Assembly (NCBI RefSeq): GCF_000754805.1
Contig: NZ_KN150731.1
Location: forward strand, 186,001-250,000
DNA from: Yersinia frederiksenii ATCC 33641
GTDB lineage: Bacteria; Pseudomonadota; Gammaproteobacteria; Enterobacterales; Enterobacteriaceae
Direction of reading: 5' to 3'
Length of the DNA: 64,000 bases
A program made the translations under genes and the position numbers. The notes under the pieces are model-generated. The model searched no databases and was not told the DNA's origin. It saw only the letters and a list, made by a program, of their open reading frames with translations. Below are positions 20,425-31,336 of the stretch, piece by piece (position 1 is the first letter of the stretch; each line of letters starts with the position of its first letter).

Positions 20425-21528
20425 TTAAAGTTCTTCTAAATGTTTAACGACTTCGGTAATGCTTTCTTCTGGCTCAGGCGCTTCGCTGACCCAGGCCGCG
20501 GTCAAGCGATAGGAAATAGCCAACACCACTGGGCCGATAAATAATCCAATCATACCGAATGATAGCAAGCCGCCAATAACACCGGAGAGGATTAGAATCA
20601 TTGGCATATCGGCTTCCATACGGATCAGATAAGGGCGTAATACGTTGTCCATTGTTCCGACGATACAGCTCCACACTAACAAAATAGTGCCCCAGGTTGA
20701 ATCGCCAGTCCAGTAGAGCCAAATGACCGCAGGAATAAGTATTAACAATGGTCCAAGCTGGGCGACGCAACAGACAAACATCAACACTGTAAATAATGTG
20801 GCATATTGCACTCCGGCAAGCGCTAAGCCAATACCGCCGAGCACCGACTGAACCAGCGCGGTCACCACCACCCCTAAAGCCACTGCGCGAATAGCTTTGG
20901 CTGCCAGTACCACTACGGCATCACCGCGTTTATCCGCCGCCCGCACGGCGAAATGTCGAATAGCCAAACCGACTTGCTCGCCATGGAAATAAAGCAAGAT
21001 GCTGAACAACAACATCAGTGCCAGATGAATCAAGAAGTAGCCAACATGCGCGGCTTGCGCTACTAACCAAGTCACGGACGCACCAATATAAGGCTGAATT
21101 TTGGCGATTAATACATTGCCGCCACCGGCAATCAATGTATGCCAGCCGCTATACAGTTTGTTACCTACCATTGGGATAGTTTGCAGCCAGGTGACATCCG
21201 GCATGCGCAAATTAGAGGGACTGGAGGCCCACTGGATAAGCGGGCCACTATTCTCGACCAGACTACTGACCAGTAGCGCAATGGGGATAACGAACAGTAA
21301 AATCAGCAGAAGGGTCATCACCATCACGGCCAGCCAGCGCTTACCCCAGAGCAGTTTTTGTAATCTGACCAGCAGCGGCCAGGTGGCAATAACCACCATG
21401 CCTGCCCAGGCAAATCCCATCACGAAGGGCTGCACTACCCAAAAACTGGCGACAATCATTATCATAATGAATATCACCCCAAACATCAGTTTAGGTAAAT
21501 CGAAACGACGTAGCTGCGGGTAATTCAT
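20425..21528 (-). CDS. ydiK: AI-2E family transporter YdiK
   Basis: 367-residue inner-membrane permease of the UPF0118/AI-2E family (PF01594) with about eight membrane segments. It reads close to E. coli YdiK (IMIVASFWVVQPFVMGFAWAGMVVIATWP; VVTALVQSVLGGIGLA; ILILSGVIGGLLSFGMIGLFIGPVVLA split across helices). The substrate is not established. The frame extends upstream to 21573, but the ATG at 21528 is where family sequence starts. It stands alone, with rprA downstream on the same strand and ydiJ divergent. Confidence 0.9.
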   Translation of the reverse strand: MNYPQLRRFDLPKLMFGVIFIMIMIVASFWVVQPFVMGFAWAGMVVIATWPLLVRLQKLLWGKRWLAVMVMTLLLILLFVIPIALLVSSLVENSGPLIQWASSPSNLRMPDVTWLQTIPMVGNKLYSGWHTLIAGGGNVLIAKIQPYIGASVTWLVAQAAHVGYFLIHLALMLLFSILLYFHGEQVGLAIRHFAVRAADKRGDAVVVLAAKAIRAVALGVVVTALVQSVLGGIGLALAGVQYATLFTVLMFVCCVAQLGPLLILIPAVIWLYWTGDSTWGTILLVWSCIVGTMDNVLRPYLIRMEADMPMILILSGVIGGLLSFGMIGLFIGPVVLAISYRLTAAWVSEAPEPEESITEVVKHLEEL

Positions 21529-21577
21529 CAGTGGGTTCTCACTTCGGAAATCATGGCAAGGTGGCCATCGCACTGTA

Positions 21578-21603
21578 ACTCATTAGAGTTTGCACTAATG
21601 AGT
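21578..21603. repeat. Inverted repeat upstream of ydiK
   Basis: Perfect 9-bp arms ACTCATTAG (21578-21586) and CTAATGAGT (21595-21603) around an 8-base spacer, 50 bases upstream of the ydiK start. There is no T tail, so an operator is more likely than a terminator. The binding protein is unknown. The rest of the ydiK-ydiJ gap up to 21964 shows no gene or other clear site. Confidence 0.45.
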
Positions 21604-21964
21604 CATTTGCACAATCTAATTAAGTATCAACAGTAATCATGGTGTATTTCCTCAGTTTTTAACAGATAAGCTGAAGTTTTACTGCCGCGTTTTTATCAGA
21701 AAAGGCTGATATTTCTGAAATAATAAGAATCCGATAGTTATAAATATGCGGAAATAATACGCAGTCGCCCTGTGTTGAACATTATTTGTGCAATATAAAA
21801 TTTTGATACTCAAGAGTTTATAGTCGTATTTATCCTTGGTCGATACCCATCACTTTCCCATCATTCTGAATTGGCATAAATTATTCGACAAAGGTTGTCG
21901 CGACCAGATAATCTCTCAGGGAACAGTTCTTAAAACAAACACTCATATAGATAGGGTCACACTA

Positions 21965-24900
21965 ATGATCCCACAGATTTCTCAGGCACCCGGTGTTGTT
22001 CAGTTGGTGCTGGATTTTTTGGATGCTTTGAAGCAAAACGGATTCACCGGCGATACTGCCACTCACTATGCTGACCGCCTGACCATGGCGACGGATAACA
22101 GCATTTATCAACTGTTGCCCGATGCTGTGGTCTTTCCGCGATCGACGGCAGATGTGGCATTGATTGGTCGTCTGGCCGGGCAGGATAATTTTAAAACCCT
22201 CGTCTTTACGCCACGCGGTGGCGGGACGGGGACCAATGGTCAGGCACTGAATACCGGTATTGTGGTGGACATGTCGCGCCATATGAATCGCATCTTGGAC
22301 ATTAACCCGGAACAAGGTTGGGTGCGGGTTGAGGCAGGGGTGATTAAAGACCAGCTTAATGAATACTTGCGGCCATTTGGCTATTTCTTCTCACCGGAAT
22401 TATCAACCAGTAACCGCGCCACATTGGGTGGCATGATCAACACTGATGCCTCCGGTCAGGGTTCGTTGGTCTATGGCAAAACCTCCGACCATGTTCTGGG
22501 GCTGCGTGCCATTTTACTCGGCGGTGAGATGTTAGATACCCGCGCGATGCCGACGGCACTGGCGGAAACGATTGCGCAGGAGGATTCCGTCATTGGCCGA
22601 ATCTACCAGACGGTACTGAATCGTTGTCGTGACCAACGGGTGTTGATCCTGGAGAAATTCCCTCAATTAAACCGTTTCCTCACCGGCTATGATTTGCGCC
22701 ATGTTTTCAGTGATGATTTGCAAACTTTTGACCTCACGCGGATTTTAACCGGGGCCGAAGGGACTTTGGCGTTTATCACCGAAGCCACGCTGGATATCAC
22801 GCCATTGCCTAAAGTTCGCCGTTTGGTGAATGTGAAGTATGACTCTTTTAATTCAGCACTGCGCAATGCCCCTTTTATGGTGAACGCTAAAGCGCTGTCC
22901 GTCGAAACGGTAGACTCAAAAGTCCTCAATCTGGCGAAAGAAGATATTGTTTGGCACTCGGTCAAAGAACTTATCACTGATGTCCCTGATAAAGAGATGC
23001 TGGGGCTGAATATTGTTGAGTTCGCGGGTGACGATAAAGCGCTGATCGATAGCCAAATGGAGGCACTTTGCCAACGTTTGGACGATTTGATGTCTAGCCA
23101 AGAGGGTGGGGTTATTGGTTATCAGATTTGCAGCGAATTAGCCGGTATTGAGCGTATTTATGGTATGCGCAAAAAAGCGGTGGGTTTGCTCGGTAACAGT
23201 AAGGGGCAGGCCAAGCCGATCCCCTTTGCCGAAGATACCTGTGTGCCGCCGCAACATTTAGCCGATTATATTGTTGAGTTCCGCCAACTGCTGGATAGCC
23301 ATAATCTGGCTTATGGTATGTTTGGTCATGTGGATGCTGGTGTGCTGCATGTGCGCCCGGCGCTGGACATGTGCGACCCTCAGCAAGAGATGCTGATGAA
23401 GCAGATTTCTGACCAAGTGGTGCAGCTGACGGCGCGCTATGGTGGGTTGTTGTGGGGCGAGCATGGTAAAGGCTTCCGTGCCGAGTACAGTCCGGAATTC
23501 TTCGGTGAGGTGCTGTACAGTGAACTGCGCCGCATTAAATCCGCGTTCGATCCAGATAATCGTCTGAATCCAGGGAAAATTTGTTCGCCATTGGGCAGTG
23601 ATGCTCCGATGATGAAAGTGGATACCTCGGATAAGCGCGGGACACTGGACCGACGCATTCCTTTGGCGGTCAGAACCTCATTCCGTGGTGCAATGGAATG
23701 TAATGGCAACGGTTTATGCTTTAATTTTGATGCTCGCAGCCCAATGTGCCCGTCAATGAAGATAACCGGCGACCGAATTCATTCACCGAAAGGCCGGGCA
23801 ACGTTGGTGCGCGAGTGGCTACGGCTACTGTCCGACCAGGGTGTTGATCCTGTCGCGTTGGAAAAAGGGCTGGCTACTCAGCGCCCAAGTCTGCGTGGTT
23901 TGATTGAAAAGACCCGCAATACCTGGGCTGCTCGTCAAGGCGATTATGATTTCTCGCACGAAGTTAAAGAGGCGATGTCTGGCTGTCTGGCATGCAAAGC
24001 TTGCTCGACACAGTGCCCGATAAAGATTGATGTGCCGAGCTTCCGCTCCCGTTTCCTACAGCTATACCACACCCGTTATCATCGGCCACTGCGCGATTAT
24101 GTGGTTGCTGGGGTTGAAAGTTATGCACCGCTAATGGCTAAGACGCCCAAACTGTTTAACTTCTTCCTGAAACAGCCTTGGGTCAGTGAGTTAAGCCGTA
24201 AAAGCATTGGTATGGTGGATTTACCCCTACTTTCCAGCCCCACACTAAAGCAGTCTCTGTCGGGTCATTATGCTAGCACCATGACACTGGAACAGTTGGA
24301 AAAACTGTCGGAAGCGGAGCGACGCCAACATGTGTTAGTCGTGCAAGACCCGTTCACTAGTTACTATGATGCTCAGGTGGTCGCCGACTTTGTCCGGCTG
24401 GTGGAAAAGCTGGGCTTTAATCCAGTATTACTACCATTCTCGCCGAATGGTAAAGCTCAGCATATCAAAGGGTTCCTGCAACAATTTGCGAAAACCGCGC
24501 GTAAAACAGCGGATTTCCTGAATCGCATCGCGCAATTGGGTATGCCAATGGTGGGTGTTGACCCGGCACTGGTGCTTTGTTATCGCGATGAATATAAAGA
24601 GATTCTGGGTGATAGCCGTGGCGACTTCAATGTGCAATTGGTCCATGAGTGGTTACAGGTAGCGCTGGCAGAACAGCCGGAGCATCCGGATCAACAGATG
24701 AGTGGCGAGTCCTGGTATCTATTTGGCCATTGCACGGAAAGCACGGCGTTGCCAGCCAGTAGTCAGCATTGGGCATCGATATTCTCCCGTTTCGGTGCCA
24801 AACTGGAAAATGTCAGTGTGGGATGCTGCGGTATGGCCGGGACCTATGGCCATGAAGCAAAAAACATCGATAATTCATTGGGTATCTATGCACTATCCTG

Positions 24901-25030
24901 GCAGCAAGCATTGCAAAAACTGCCGGGGAAACGTTGCTTAGCCACCGGTTATTCTTGCCGTAGCCAAGTAAAGCGTGTTGAAGGAAGTGGCTTACGACAT
25001 CCATTACAGGCTTTGCTTGAGCTGGTTTAA
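21965..25030 (+). CDS. ydiJ: FAD/Fe-S D-2-hydroxyacid dehydrogenase YdiJ (D-2-hydroxyglutarate dehydrogenase type)
   Basis: 1021-residue fusion of a GlcD-like FAD-linked oxidase (PRGGGTGTNGQALN, ELSTSNRATLGGMINTDASGQGS, FGHVDAGVLHVRPALDM, GEHGKGFRAEYSPEFFG) with a C-terminal ferredoxin/GlpC-like part. The first Fe-S site is CLACKACSTQCPIK and CCG motifs follow (VGCCGMAGTYGHEAKN). E. coli YdiJ has been characterised as oxidising D-2-hydroxyglutarate. The open frame extends 43 codons further upstream, but conserved sequence (MIPQISQAPGVVQLVL) starts at 21965 and the upstream stretch looks non-coding. Confidence 0.94.
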   Translation: MIPQISQAPGVVQLVLDFLDALKQNGFTGDTATHYADRLTMATDNSIYQLLPDAVVFPRSTADVALIGRLAGQDNFKTLVFTPRGGGTGTNGQALNTGIVVDMSRHMNRILDINPEQGWVRVEAGVIKDQLNEYLRPFGYFFSPELSTSNRATLGGMINTDASGQGSLVYGKTSDHVLGLRAILLGGEMLDTRAMPTALAETIAQEDSVIGRIYQTVLNRCRDQRVLILEKFPQLNRFLTGYDLRHVFSDDLQTFDLTRILTGAEGTLAFITEATLDITPLPKVRRLVNVKYDSFNSALRNAPFMVNAKALSVETVDSKVLNLAKEDIVWHSVKELITDVPDKEMLGLNIVEFAGDDKALIDSQMEALCQRLDDLMSSQEGGVIGYQICSELAGIERIYGMRKKAVGLLGNSKGQAKPIPFAEDTCVPPQHLADYIVEFRQLLDSHNLAYGMFGHVDAGVLHVRPALDMCDPQQEMLMKQISDQVVQLTARYGGLLWGEHGKGFRAEYSPEFFGEVLYSELRRIKSAFDPDNRLNPGKICSPLGSDAPMMKVDTSDKRGTLDRRIPLAVRTSFRGAMECNGNGLCFNFDARSPMCPSMKITGDRIHSPKGRATLVREWLRLLSDQGVDPVALEKGLATQRPSLRGLIEKTRNTWAARQGDYDFSHEVKEAMSGCLACKACSTQCPIKIDVPSFRSRFLQLYHTRYHRPLRDYVVAGVESYAPLMAKTPKLFNFFLKQPWVSELSRKSIGMVDLPLLSSPTLKQSLSGHYASTMTLEQLEKLSEAERRQHVLVVQDPFTSYYDAQVVADFVRLVEKLGFNPVLLPFSPNGKAQHIKGFLQQFAKTARKTADFLNRIAQLGMPMVGVDPALVLCYRDEYKEILGDSRGDFNVQLVHEWLQVALAEQPEHPDQQMSGESWYLFGHCTESTALPASSQHWASIFSRFGAKLENVSVGCCGMAGTYGHEAKNIDNSLGIYALSWQQALQKLPGKRCLATGYSCRSQVKRVEGSGLRHPLQALLELV

Positions 25031-25041
25031 CGTGTGATTTC

Positions 25042-25093
25042 AAGTGAGTGAGAGCAGCTAACATCGCTGCAATTTCAAGAACGAAGGCTAAAG
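25042..25093. repeat. Partial ERIC element
   Basis: GTGAGTGAGAGCAGCTAAC followed by GCTGCAATTTCAAGAACGAA resembles the right half of an ERIC repeat and parallels the full copy at 40032-40145. The left half is absent. It lies in the ydiJ-menI gap and so would be transcribed. Confidence 0.55.
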
Positions 25094-25103
25094 GGGAGAC
25101 AGA

Positions 25104-25520
25104 ATGCTCTGGAAACGCACCGCGACACTAGAACAGCTAAATCAGCAAAGTCAAAACTGCATGGTAGGACATTTGGGTATTGAGTTTACCCGATTCTCGG
25201 ATGATGAACTCGAAGCCACTATGCCGGTCGACCATCGGACAACACAGCCTTTTGGTTTGCTGCATGGTGGGGCGTCGGTGGTGCTGGCTGAGTCGTTGGG
25301 TTCAATGGCTGGCTATCTGTGTACTGTTGAGGGACAACAAGTGGTGGGGCTGGAAATTAATGCTAACCATCTTAAGGCAGTCAGATCTGGCAAAGTCCGT
25401 GGTTGTTGCCGAGCGATTCATGTTGGCCGCAGCCATCAGGTTTGGCAGATTGAAATTTATGACGAGCAGAATAACCTGTGTTGTACTTCTCGCTTAACCA
25501 CTGCGGTATTAACTCGTTAA
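25104..25520 (+). CDS. menI: 1,4-dihydroxy-2-naphthoyl-CoA hydrolase
   Basis: 138-residue hot-dog fold thioesterase (PaaI/4HBT type) that releases DHNA in menaquinone synthesis. Catalytic Glu63 and His54 lie in [20 protein letters not shown], at the same numbers as in E. coli MenI (YdiI). It follows ydiJ by about 75 bases, with a partial ERIC repeat between. An overlapping plus-strand frame at 25180-25497 is a shadow. Confidence 0.94.
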   Translation: MLWKRTATLEQLNQQSQNCMVGHLGIEFTRFSDDELEATMPVDHRTTQPFGLLHGGASVVLAESLGSMAGYLCTVEGQQVVGLEINANHLKAVRSGKVRGCCRAIHVGRSHQVWQIEIYDEQNNLCCTSRLTTAVLTR

Positions 25521-26011
25521 TAAGAAATAACCCTACACTATACAAGTTATTATCATGCTCAGGGTGATGTGCTAGCCTTGAGCAACTCAACTTCCTACCA
25601 CTCCTTTTTCTCTCCATTGACTGACAATATTGTTTATCTGATAAATGCGGCGAATCTCTACGATAGGTTTCCCCTGCCGAGGTTTTCAGCTAAAGTTAAT
25701 GGATAAATAGGTATTTTTTATGAATGTTTAAAAAACTCGGAGACTGATTGCTATTAGCCTCTGAGATAGCAAGGGATTCGAGTATCACTGTAGAAATTAT
25801 TGTTTTATTTCATAGTGATGAAAGTGTATTTATTCCTCTTGACCTCTTCGGCCATCGCAGCATGCTCTCTTCGTTGCCGCCTCATTCGGGGTTTAAACGA
25901 CACTTTTCTTAATATCCCTGCAAAACAAACGGTTGAAGTGATAATTATTATCACTACCATTGTGAGCAATCTGTGTTGATTTATCAATTATCAGCGAGAA
26001 AAGGTAGGCAT
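25521..26011. promoter_or_regulatory. suf operon control region with Fur box
   Basis: A 490-base gap before sufA. GATAATTATTATCACTACC at 25940-25958 matches the Fur consensus at 15 of 19 positions, about 55 bases before the sufA ATG. In E. coli the suf promoter is also bound by IscR, OxyR and IHF; I could not place these by eye. The remainder shows no supported gene. A 60-codon minus-strand frame here overlaps the Fur box and is not accepted. Confidence 0.7.
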
Positions 26012-26383
26012 ATGCAACAGGAATCAGTCGGGACATTCTCACTCGACGATAATGTCTGGCAAGGCGTTACGATAACCGACAGCGCGGCTGCGCAAATTAC
26101 ACGGCTCATGGAGCAGGACCCGGAAATACAAGGGTTACAGCTTGGGGTTAAGCAATCCGGTTGTGCCGGGTTTGCCTATGTCTTGGATATGGCGAAAGAA
26201 CCCGCCAGTGATGCTCTGGTTTTTGAGCATGGCAGGGCCAGACTTTACGTCCCCCTCAAGGCGATGCCATTTATCGATGGCACCGAGGTGGATTACGTCC
26301 GTGAAGGGCTCAATCAAATTTTCAAATTTAATAACCCTAAAGCTCAGCATTCCTGCGGATGTGGCGAGAGTTTTGGCGTTTGA
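26012..26383 (+). CDS. sufA: Fe-S cluster assembly A-type carrier SufA
   Basis: 123-residue A-type carrier (HesB/IscA family) that passes Fe-S clusters to target proteins. The three cluster-binding cysteines are present: [10 protein letters not shown] and the C-terminal SCGCGESF. The frame opens at 25973, but the ATG at 26012 has AAAAGGTAGG in front and matches the family start. It is first of six genes in sufABCDSE, the pathway used under iron limitation and oxidative stress. Confidence 0.96.
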   Translation: MQQESVGTFSLDDNVWQGVTITDSAAAQITRLMEQDPEIQGLQLGVKQSGCAGFAYVLDMAKEPASDALVFEHGRARLYVPLKAMPFIDGTEVDYVREGLNQIFKFNNPKAQHSCGCGESFGV

Positions 26384-26397
26384 GCGATGTAAACGAA

Positions 26398-27924
26398 ATG
26401 ACACGAAGCAATGTAGAAGTTCCAGATGATGTGCAGGCTTGGGTCAGCGACGGTCGCTACAAAGAAGGATTCTTTACTCAGCTTGCTACTGATGAGTTGG
26501 CGAAAGGCATCAATGAAGATGTCATTCGCGCCATTTCCGCGAAACGCAATGAGCCTGAGTGGATGTTGGAGTTTCGCCTTGGAGCTTATCGAAGTTGGCT
26601 GCAAATGGAAGAACCGCACTGGCTGAAAGCACACTATAAGAGCCTGGATTATCAGGATTATAGCTATTACTCTGCGCCATCCTGCGGCAGTTGTGATGAT
26701 AACTGTGATTCACAGCCCGGTGCGGTGCAACAGTCGTCAGCCGATAGCACCACCTCTCAGGATATGTCGCAGCACAATATCAACGAGTACCTCACCGCTG
26801 AGGTCGAGTCCGCTTTTGCCCAATTAGGTGTTCCGGTACGTGAAGGGGCAGAAGTGGCGGTAGACGCGATTTTTGACTCAGTTTCTGTTGCAACCACCTA
26901 TCGCGGGAAGCTGGCTGAACAGGGCATTATTTTCTGTTCATTTGGTGAAGCTATTCAGGAATATCCGGATCTGGTACGTAAATATCTGGGGTCGGTGGTG
27001 CCAGCAAAAGATAACTTTTTTGCTGCACTCAATGCGGCGGTTGCCTCTGACGGTACCTTTGTTTATGTGCCCAAAGGTGTGCGCTGTCCGATGGAGCTAT
27101 CGACTTACTTTCGCATTAATGCCGCGAAGACCGGCCAGTTTGAGCGCACTATTCTGATTGCTGACGAAGACAGCTACGTCAGCTATATAGAAGGGTGCTC
27201 GGCACCGGTGCGTGATAGCTATCAGCTGCATGCGGCGGTGGTTGAGGTCATTTTGCATAAAAATGCAGAAGTAAAATACTCAACCGTGCAGAACTGGTTT
27301 GCTGGAGCTGACAGCACCGGCGGTATTCTCAACTTTGTCACCAAGCGCGCCTTGTGTGAAGGTGCGGGTTCGAAAATGTCCTGGACTCAATCTGAAACGG
27401 GCTCAGCCATTACCTGGAAATACCCCAGTGTGATCTTGCAAGGGGATAATTCAATTGGCGAGTTCTTCTCGGTAGCGCTGACCAATGGTCATCAACAGGC
27501 AGATACCGGCACCAAAATGATCCATATCGGCAAAAACACCAAATCAACCATTATTGCCAAAGGGATCTCTGCCGGTCATAGCCAAAATACCTATCGTGGT
27601 TTGGTGAAAATTCTACCCGGTGCAGATAATGCCCGTAATTTCACCCAATGCGACTCAATGCTAATTGGCCCAGATTCCGGCGCGCACACTTTCCCGTATG
27701 TGGAAGTGCGTAATAGCTCAGCGCAATTGGAGCATGAAGCAACTACCTCAAAAATTGGCGATGACCAACTGTTTTATTGCTTGCAGCGCGGTATTAGTGA
27801 AGATGATGCCATCTCAATGATTGTTAATGGCTTCTGTAAGGATGTGTTCTCCGAGTTGCCGCTTGAGTTTGCTGTCGAAGCACAGAAATTGCTGGCAATC
27901 AGCCTGGAACACAGTGTCGGTTAA
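26398..27924 (+). CDS. sufB: Fe-S cluster scaffold protein SufB
   Basis: 508-residue beta-helix scaffold; with SufC and SufD it forms SufBC2D, on which the cluster is built. The conserved Cys of [11 protein letters not shown], which takes sulfur or cluster in E. coli SufB, is present, as is the N-terminal CGSCDDNC. It is about 13 residues longer than the E. coli protein through an insertion after GAVQQS (polar [12 protein letters not shown] stretch, before NEYLTAEVE). The ATG at 26398 lies 14 bases after the sufA stop; the open frame extends a little further upstream without support. Confidence 0.96.
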   Translation: MTRSNVEVPDDVQAWVSDGRYKEGFFTQLATDELAKGINEDVIRAISAKRNEPEWMLEFRLGAYRSWLQMEEPHWLKAHYKSLDYQDYSYYSAPSCGSCDDNCDSQPGAVQQSSADSTTSQDMSQHNINEYLTAEVESAFAQLGVPVREGAEVAVDAIFDSVSVATTYRGKLAEQGIIFCSFGEAIQEYPDLVRKYLGSVVPAKDNFFAALNAAVASDGTFVYVPKGVRCPMELSTYFRINAAKTGQFERTILIADEDSYVSYIEGCSAPVRDSYQLHAAVVEVILHKNAEVKYSTVQNWFAGADSTGGILNFVTKRALCEGAGSKMSWTQSETGSAITWKYPSVILQGDNSIGEFFSVALTNGHQQADTGTKMIHIGKNTKSTIIAKGISAGHSQNTYRGLVKILPGADNARNFTQCDSMLIGPDSGAHTFPYVEVRNSSAQLEHEATTSKIGDDQLFYCLQRGISEDDAISMIVNGFCKDVFSELPLEFAVEAQKLLAISLEHSVG

Positions 27925-27974
27925 GTGTTCGCTGCATAAGTAAAGTTTTGCGCTCAGGCGCACCAAGGAAACCT

Positions 27975-28721
27975 ATGTTAAGCATCAAGAATTTGAAAGT
28001 CAGTGTCGAAGGTAACGAAATCCTTAAAGGGTTAGATCTGGAGATCAAACCCGGTGAAGTGCATGCCATCATGGGGCCGAATGGCTCAGGGAAAAGTACC
28101 TTGTCAGCGGCGTTGGCTGGGCGTGAAGAGTATGAAGTCACCGAGGGCAGTGTGACGTTCAAAGGCAAAGATTTACTCGAGTTGGACCCAGAAGATCGCG
28201 CTGGCGAAGGGGTGTTTCTGGCTTTCCAATATCCGGTGGAAATTCCTGGGGTGAGTAACCATTTCTTCCTGCAAACGGCGGTTAATGCCGTGCGTAAATA
28301 TCGTCAACAGGAGCCTTTGGATCGCTTTGATTTTGCCGACTTTATTGAAGAGAAAATAGAGTTACTCAAAATGCCCGCCGATCTACTAACCCGGTCGGTT
28401 AACGTAGGTTTCTCGGGCGGTGAAAAGAAACGCAATGATATCTTGCAGATGGCGGCACTGGAACCTTCTTTATGTATCCTGGATGAAACAGACTCAGGTC
28501 TGGATATCGATGCACTTAAGATCGTTGCAAACGGTGTTAACTCGCTGCGTGATGAAAACCGCGCATTTATTATTGTGACTCACTATCAGCGCATCCTTGA
28601 TTATGTCAAACCTGACTTTGTCCATGTGCTGTATCAGGGGAAAATCATCAAATCGGGTGATTTCACACTGGTAAAACAGTTGGAGGAGCAAGGTTATGGC
28701 TGGCTTACCGACCAACAGTAA
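27975..28721 (+). CDS. sufC: Fe-S cluster assembly ATPase SufC
   Basis: 248-residue ABC-type ATPase of the SufBC2D complex. Walker A is GPNGSGKST, the signature SGGEKKRNDI and Walker B LCILDETDSGLD. The ATG at 27975 is preceded by AAGGAA and gives exactly the E. coli length; an upstream in-frame start at 27948 has no such support. It overlaps the start of sufD by 26 bases. Confidence 0.97.
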   Translation: MLSIKNLKVSVEGNEILKGLDLEIKPGEVHAIMGPNGSGKSTLSAALAGREEYEVTEGSVTFKGKDLLELDPEDRAGEGVFLAFQYPVEIPGVSNHFFLQTAVNAVRKYRQQEPLDRFDFADFIEEKIELLKMPADLLTRSVNVGFSGGEKKRNDILQMAALEPSLCILDETDSGLDIDALKIVANGVNSLRDENRAFIIVTHYQRILDYVKPDFVHVLYQGKIIKSGDFTLVKQLEEQGYGWLTDQQ

Positions 28722-30009
28722 AATGCAGGAACCGCAAAATATCCTGGAGCAACAGCGTATTGATGCATTAAAGCATTTCGGCCTACTGTTTAAGCAGCGC
28801 CAAAGTGGTTATTCCACAGCGGCGACCGCACATTGGCAACAGGTGCTGCAATTAGGCTTCCCCAGTGCTAAGCATGAAGACTGGAAATACACGCCGCTAG
28901 AGCGTTTATTGGCTCATAATTTTGATTTTGCCTGCGCCCCGGCGGTGACACCCGCCCAGCGCGATGCCCTGTCATTGGTGCAAGATGCTCATCGTCTCGT
29001 CTTCGTAGATGGGCGGTATTCTCCTGAATTAAGTGACAGTGAGTGTGGTCCGTATCAACTGACCTCAATGACAGAAAATACACAGTTTCCAGCAGCTATC
29101 CAGCCGGAGGTCTTTTTACATTTGACCGAAAGTTTGGCTCAAGAGGGTTTGCACATTCGTCTGCCTGCAGGGAAACAGAGTGATAAACCGCTTTATCTAC
29201 TGCATATCAGTTCAGGTAATGATTCCGATGTGGTGAATACCAGCCACTATCGTCATCATTTAACGATTGAGGTTGCAGCGCAGGCCGAAGTGATTGAGCA
29301 TTTTGTCAGCCTCAATGAGCAGCCGCATTTTACCGGTGCGCGGCTGACCATAGCTGTTGGTGATAATGCTGAATTGAGCCATTGCAAACTGGCGTTTGAA
29401 ACAACTCAAAGTTACCATTTTGCACATAATGACTTAGTGCTAGAGCGCGATGCGCGAGCACGGAGTTATAGCTTCCTGCTTGGTGCCGGGTTAACCCGCC
29501 ATAACACCAGTGCTCAGTTGAATGGCGAGGGCGCAACACTTGCCATTAACAGTCTGTTGTTACCCATAGGGCGTGAAATTTGCGATACCCGCACTTATCT
29601 GGAACATAACAAAGGCTACTGCGAAAGCCGCCAATTGCACAAAACCATCGTCCGTGAGCGGGGCAAAGCCATCTTTAATGGCATGATTAAAGTGGCTCAG
29701 CACGCACTGAAAACTGACGGCCAGATGACTAATAATAATTTGTTGCTGAGCAAGTTGGCGGAAGTGGATACCAAGCCACAGTTGGAAATCTATGCTGATG
29801 ATGTGAAATGCAGCCATGGGGCCACGGTTGGGCGGATTGATGCAGAACAGCTATTTTACCTGCAATCACGCGGTATCAATCATGCTGATGCACAACAAAT
29901 GATTATTTTTGCCTTTGCGGCTGAATTAACCGAAGCCATTCATGACGAAACTATTCGCAAAATAGTCTTGGCGCGTATTGCTGAGCGCCTGGCCGAGGCA
30001 TCACTATGA
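28696..30009 (+). CDS. sufD: Fe-S cluster assembly protein SufD
   Basis: 437-residue paralogue of SufB, beta-helix core with the C-terminal [26 protein letters not shown] motif containing the conserved cysteine and histidine, split here across residues near 360-385. It helps iron entry in SufBC2D. It begins inside sufC and its stop overlaps the sufS start (ATGA). The N-terminal half is more diverged from E. coli than the C-terminal half, as is usual for SufD. Confidence 0.95.
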   Translation: MAGLPTNSKMQEPQNILEQQRIDALKHFGLLFKQRQSGYSTAATAHWQQVLQLGFPSAKHEDWKYTPLERLLAHNFDFACAPAVTPAQRDALSLVQDAHRLVFVDGRYSPELSDSECGPYQLTSMTENTQFPAAIQPEVFLHLTESLAQEGLHIRLPAGKQSDKPLYLLHISSGNDSDVVNTSHYRHHLTIEVAAQAEVIEHFVSLNEQPHFTGARLTIAVGDNAELSHCKLAFETTQSYHFAHNDLVLERDARARSYSFLLGAGLTRHNTSAQLNGEGATLAINSLLLPIGREICDTRTYLEHNKGYCESRQLHKTIVRERGKAIFNGMIKVAQHALKTDGQMTNNNLLLSKLAEVDTKPQLEIYADDVKCSHGATVGRIDAEQLFYLQSRGINHADAQQMIIFAFAAELTEAIHDETIRKIVLARIAERLAEASL

Positions 30010-31241
30010 GTATTCCTGTTGAATCATTTCCTATTGAGCAAGTAAGAGCTGATTTCCCACTGCTTAGCCGTCAGGTTAATGGGCAGCCTTTGGTGTATCT
30101 GGATAGCGCTGCTAGTGCGCAGAAGCCACAGATAGTCATTGATAGAGAACTTAATTTCTATCGTGAGGGTTATGCGGCAGTTCATCGGGGTATTCACACC
30201 CTGAGCGCACAAGCAACGGAACAGATGGAAGCGGTACGTAGCCAGGTTGCCGACTTTATTAATGCCGCATCTGCTGAAGAAATTGTCTTTGTTAAAGGTA
30301 CCACGGAGGCCATCAATCTGGTGGCTAACAGCTATGGTCGCCATTGTCTGAAAGCGGGCGATAGCATTATCATTACCGAAATGGAGCATCATGCCAATAT
30401 TGTGCCTTGGCAGATGCTGGCAACCGATCTCGGTGTTGAAATTCGGGTATGGCCGTTGACAGAAAGTGGGGAGTTGGCGCTAAGTGCATTGGCGGATTTG
30501 ATTGATAATACCACCCGACTGCTGGCGGTCACCCAGGTTTCCAATGTGCTGGGAACGGTTAACCCCATCAAAGAGATCGTCGCGCAGGCCAAAGCGGCTG
30601 GCTTGGTGGTGCTGGTGGATGGTGCACAAGCTATCATGCATCAGAGCGTCGATGTGCAGGATTTGGACTGTGATTTCTATGTCTTCTCCGGCCACAAGCT
30701 GTATGGGCCGTCGGGTATTGGCATCTTGTATGGCAAGAGTGCGCTGTTACAGCAAATGCCACCTTGGGAAGGCGGCGGTTCGATGATCAAAACGGTCAGT
30801 CTGACTCAAGGCACCACTTTTGCCGATGCACCGTGGCGCTTTGAAGCCGGCTCCCCCAATACCGCAGGAATTATGGGGCTTGGTGCGGCTATTGGCTATG
30901 TGAATCAGTTGGGGCTTGCACATATCCAGCACTATGAGCAATCACTCATGCAGTATGCATTGGAGCAGTTGGGTAAAGTTCGGAGCCTGAAAATCTACGG
31001 ACCGGCAAAACGGGCTGGGGTGATTGCCTTCAATCTTGGGTCGCATCATGCTTATGATGTCGGGAGCTTCCTCGATCAATACGGTATTGCTATTCGTACC
31101 GGCCACCATTGTGCTATGCCGCTGATGGCATTCTATCAGGTGCCCAGTATGTGCCGTGCATCACTGGCACTCTATAATACCCCTGAGGAAGTCGATAGGT
31201 TGGTCAGTGGGCTACAACGCATCGAAAAATTGCTGGGCTAA
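30006..31241 (+). CDS. sufS: Cysteine desulfurase SufS
   Basis: 411-residue PLP enzyme, group II desulfurase, which takes sulfur from cysteine and gives it to SufE. The PLP lysine is in [13 protein letters not shown] and the catalytic cysteine in [24 protein letters not shown] and [12 protein letters not shown] are typical. It overlaps sufD by four bases. A hairpin lies between it and sufE. Confidence 0.97.
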   Translation: MSIPVESFPIEQVRADFPLLSRQVNGQPLVYLDSAASAQKPQIVIDRELNFYREGYAAVHRGIHTLSAQATEQMEAVRSQVADFINAASAEEIVFVKGTTEAINLVANSYGRHCLKAGDSIIITEMEHHANIVPWQMLATDLGVEIRVWPLTESGELALSALADLIDNTTRLLAVTQVSNVLGTVNPIKEIVAQAKAAGLVVLVDGAQAIMHQSVDVQDLDCDFYVFSGHKLYGPSGIGILYGKSALLQQMPPWEGGGSMIKTVSLTQGTTFADAPWRFEAGSPNTAGIMGLGAAIGYVNQLGLAHIQHYEQSLMQYALEQLGKVRSLKIYGPAKRAGVIAFNLGSHHAYDVGSFLDQYGIAIRTGHHCAMPLMAFYQVPSMCRASLALYNTPEEVDRLVSGLQRIEKLLG

Positions 31242-31270
31242 GCGCAGACAGTCCGCGACAGTGCCCCCTA

Positions 31271-31308
31271 AAGCCGACTATCATTTTAAACAGTCGGCTT
31301 TTATTTTG
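31271..31308 (+). terminator. Hairpin with T-rich tail between sufS and sufE
   Basis: Perfect 9-bp stem AAGCCGACT (31271-31279) / AGTCGGCTT (31292-31300), 12-base loop, tail TTTATTTT. It looks like an intrinsic terminator inside the operon and could reduce sufE transcription relative to sufABCDS, or mark a processing site. Confidence 0.65.
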
Positions 31309-31336
31309 GCGTTTATTCAGTAATAGGAAGCATGTT

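Noticed and set aside
21836-21964. N-terminal extension of ydiJ by 43 codons
   Set aside because: Conserved YdiJ sequence starts at 21965; the upstream part has no family similarity and contains the likely promoter region.
25805-25987. 60-codon minus-strand frame with a hydrophobic start, upstream of sufA
   Set aside because: No ribosome-binding site, overlaps the Fur box, and no resemblance to known small proteins. A real small membrane protein cannot be fully excluded.
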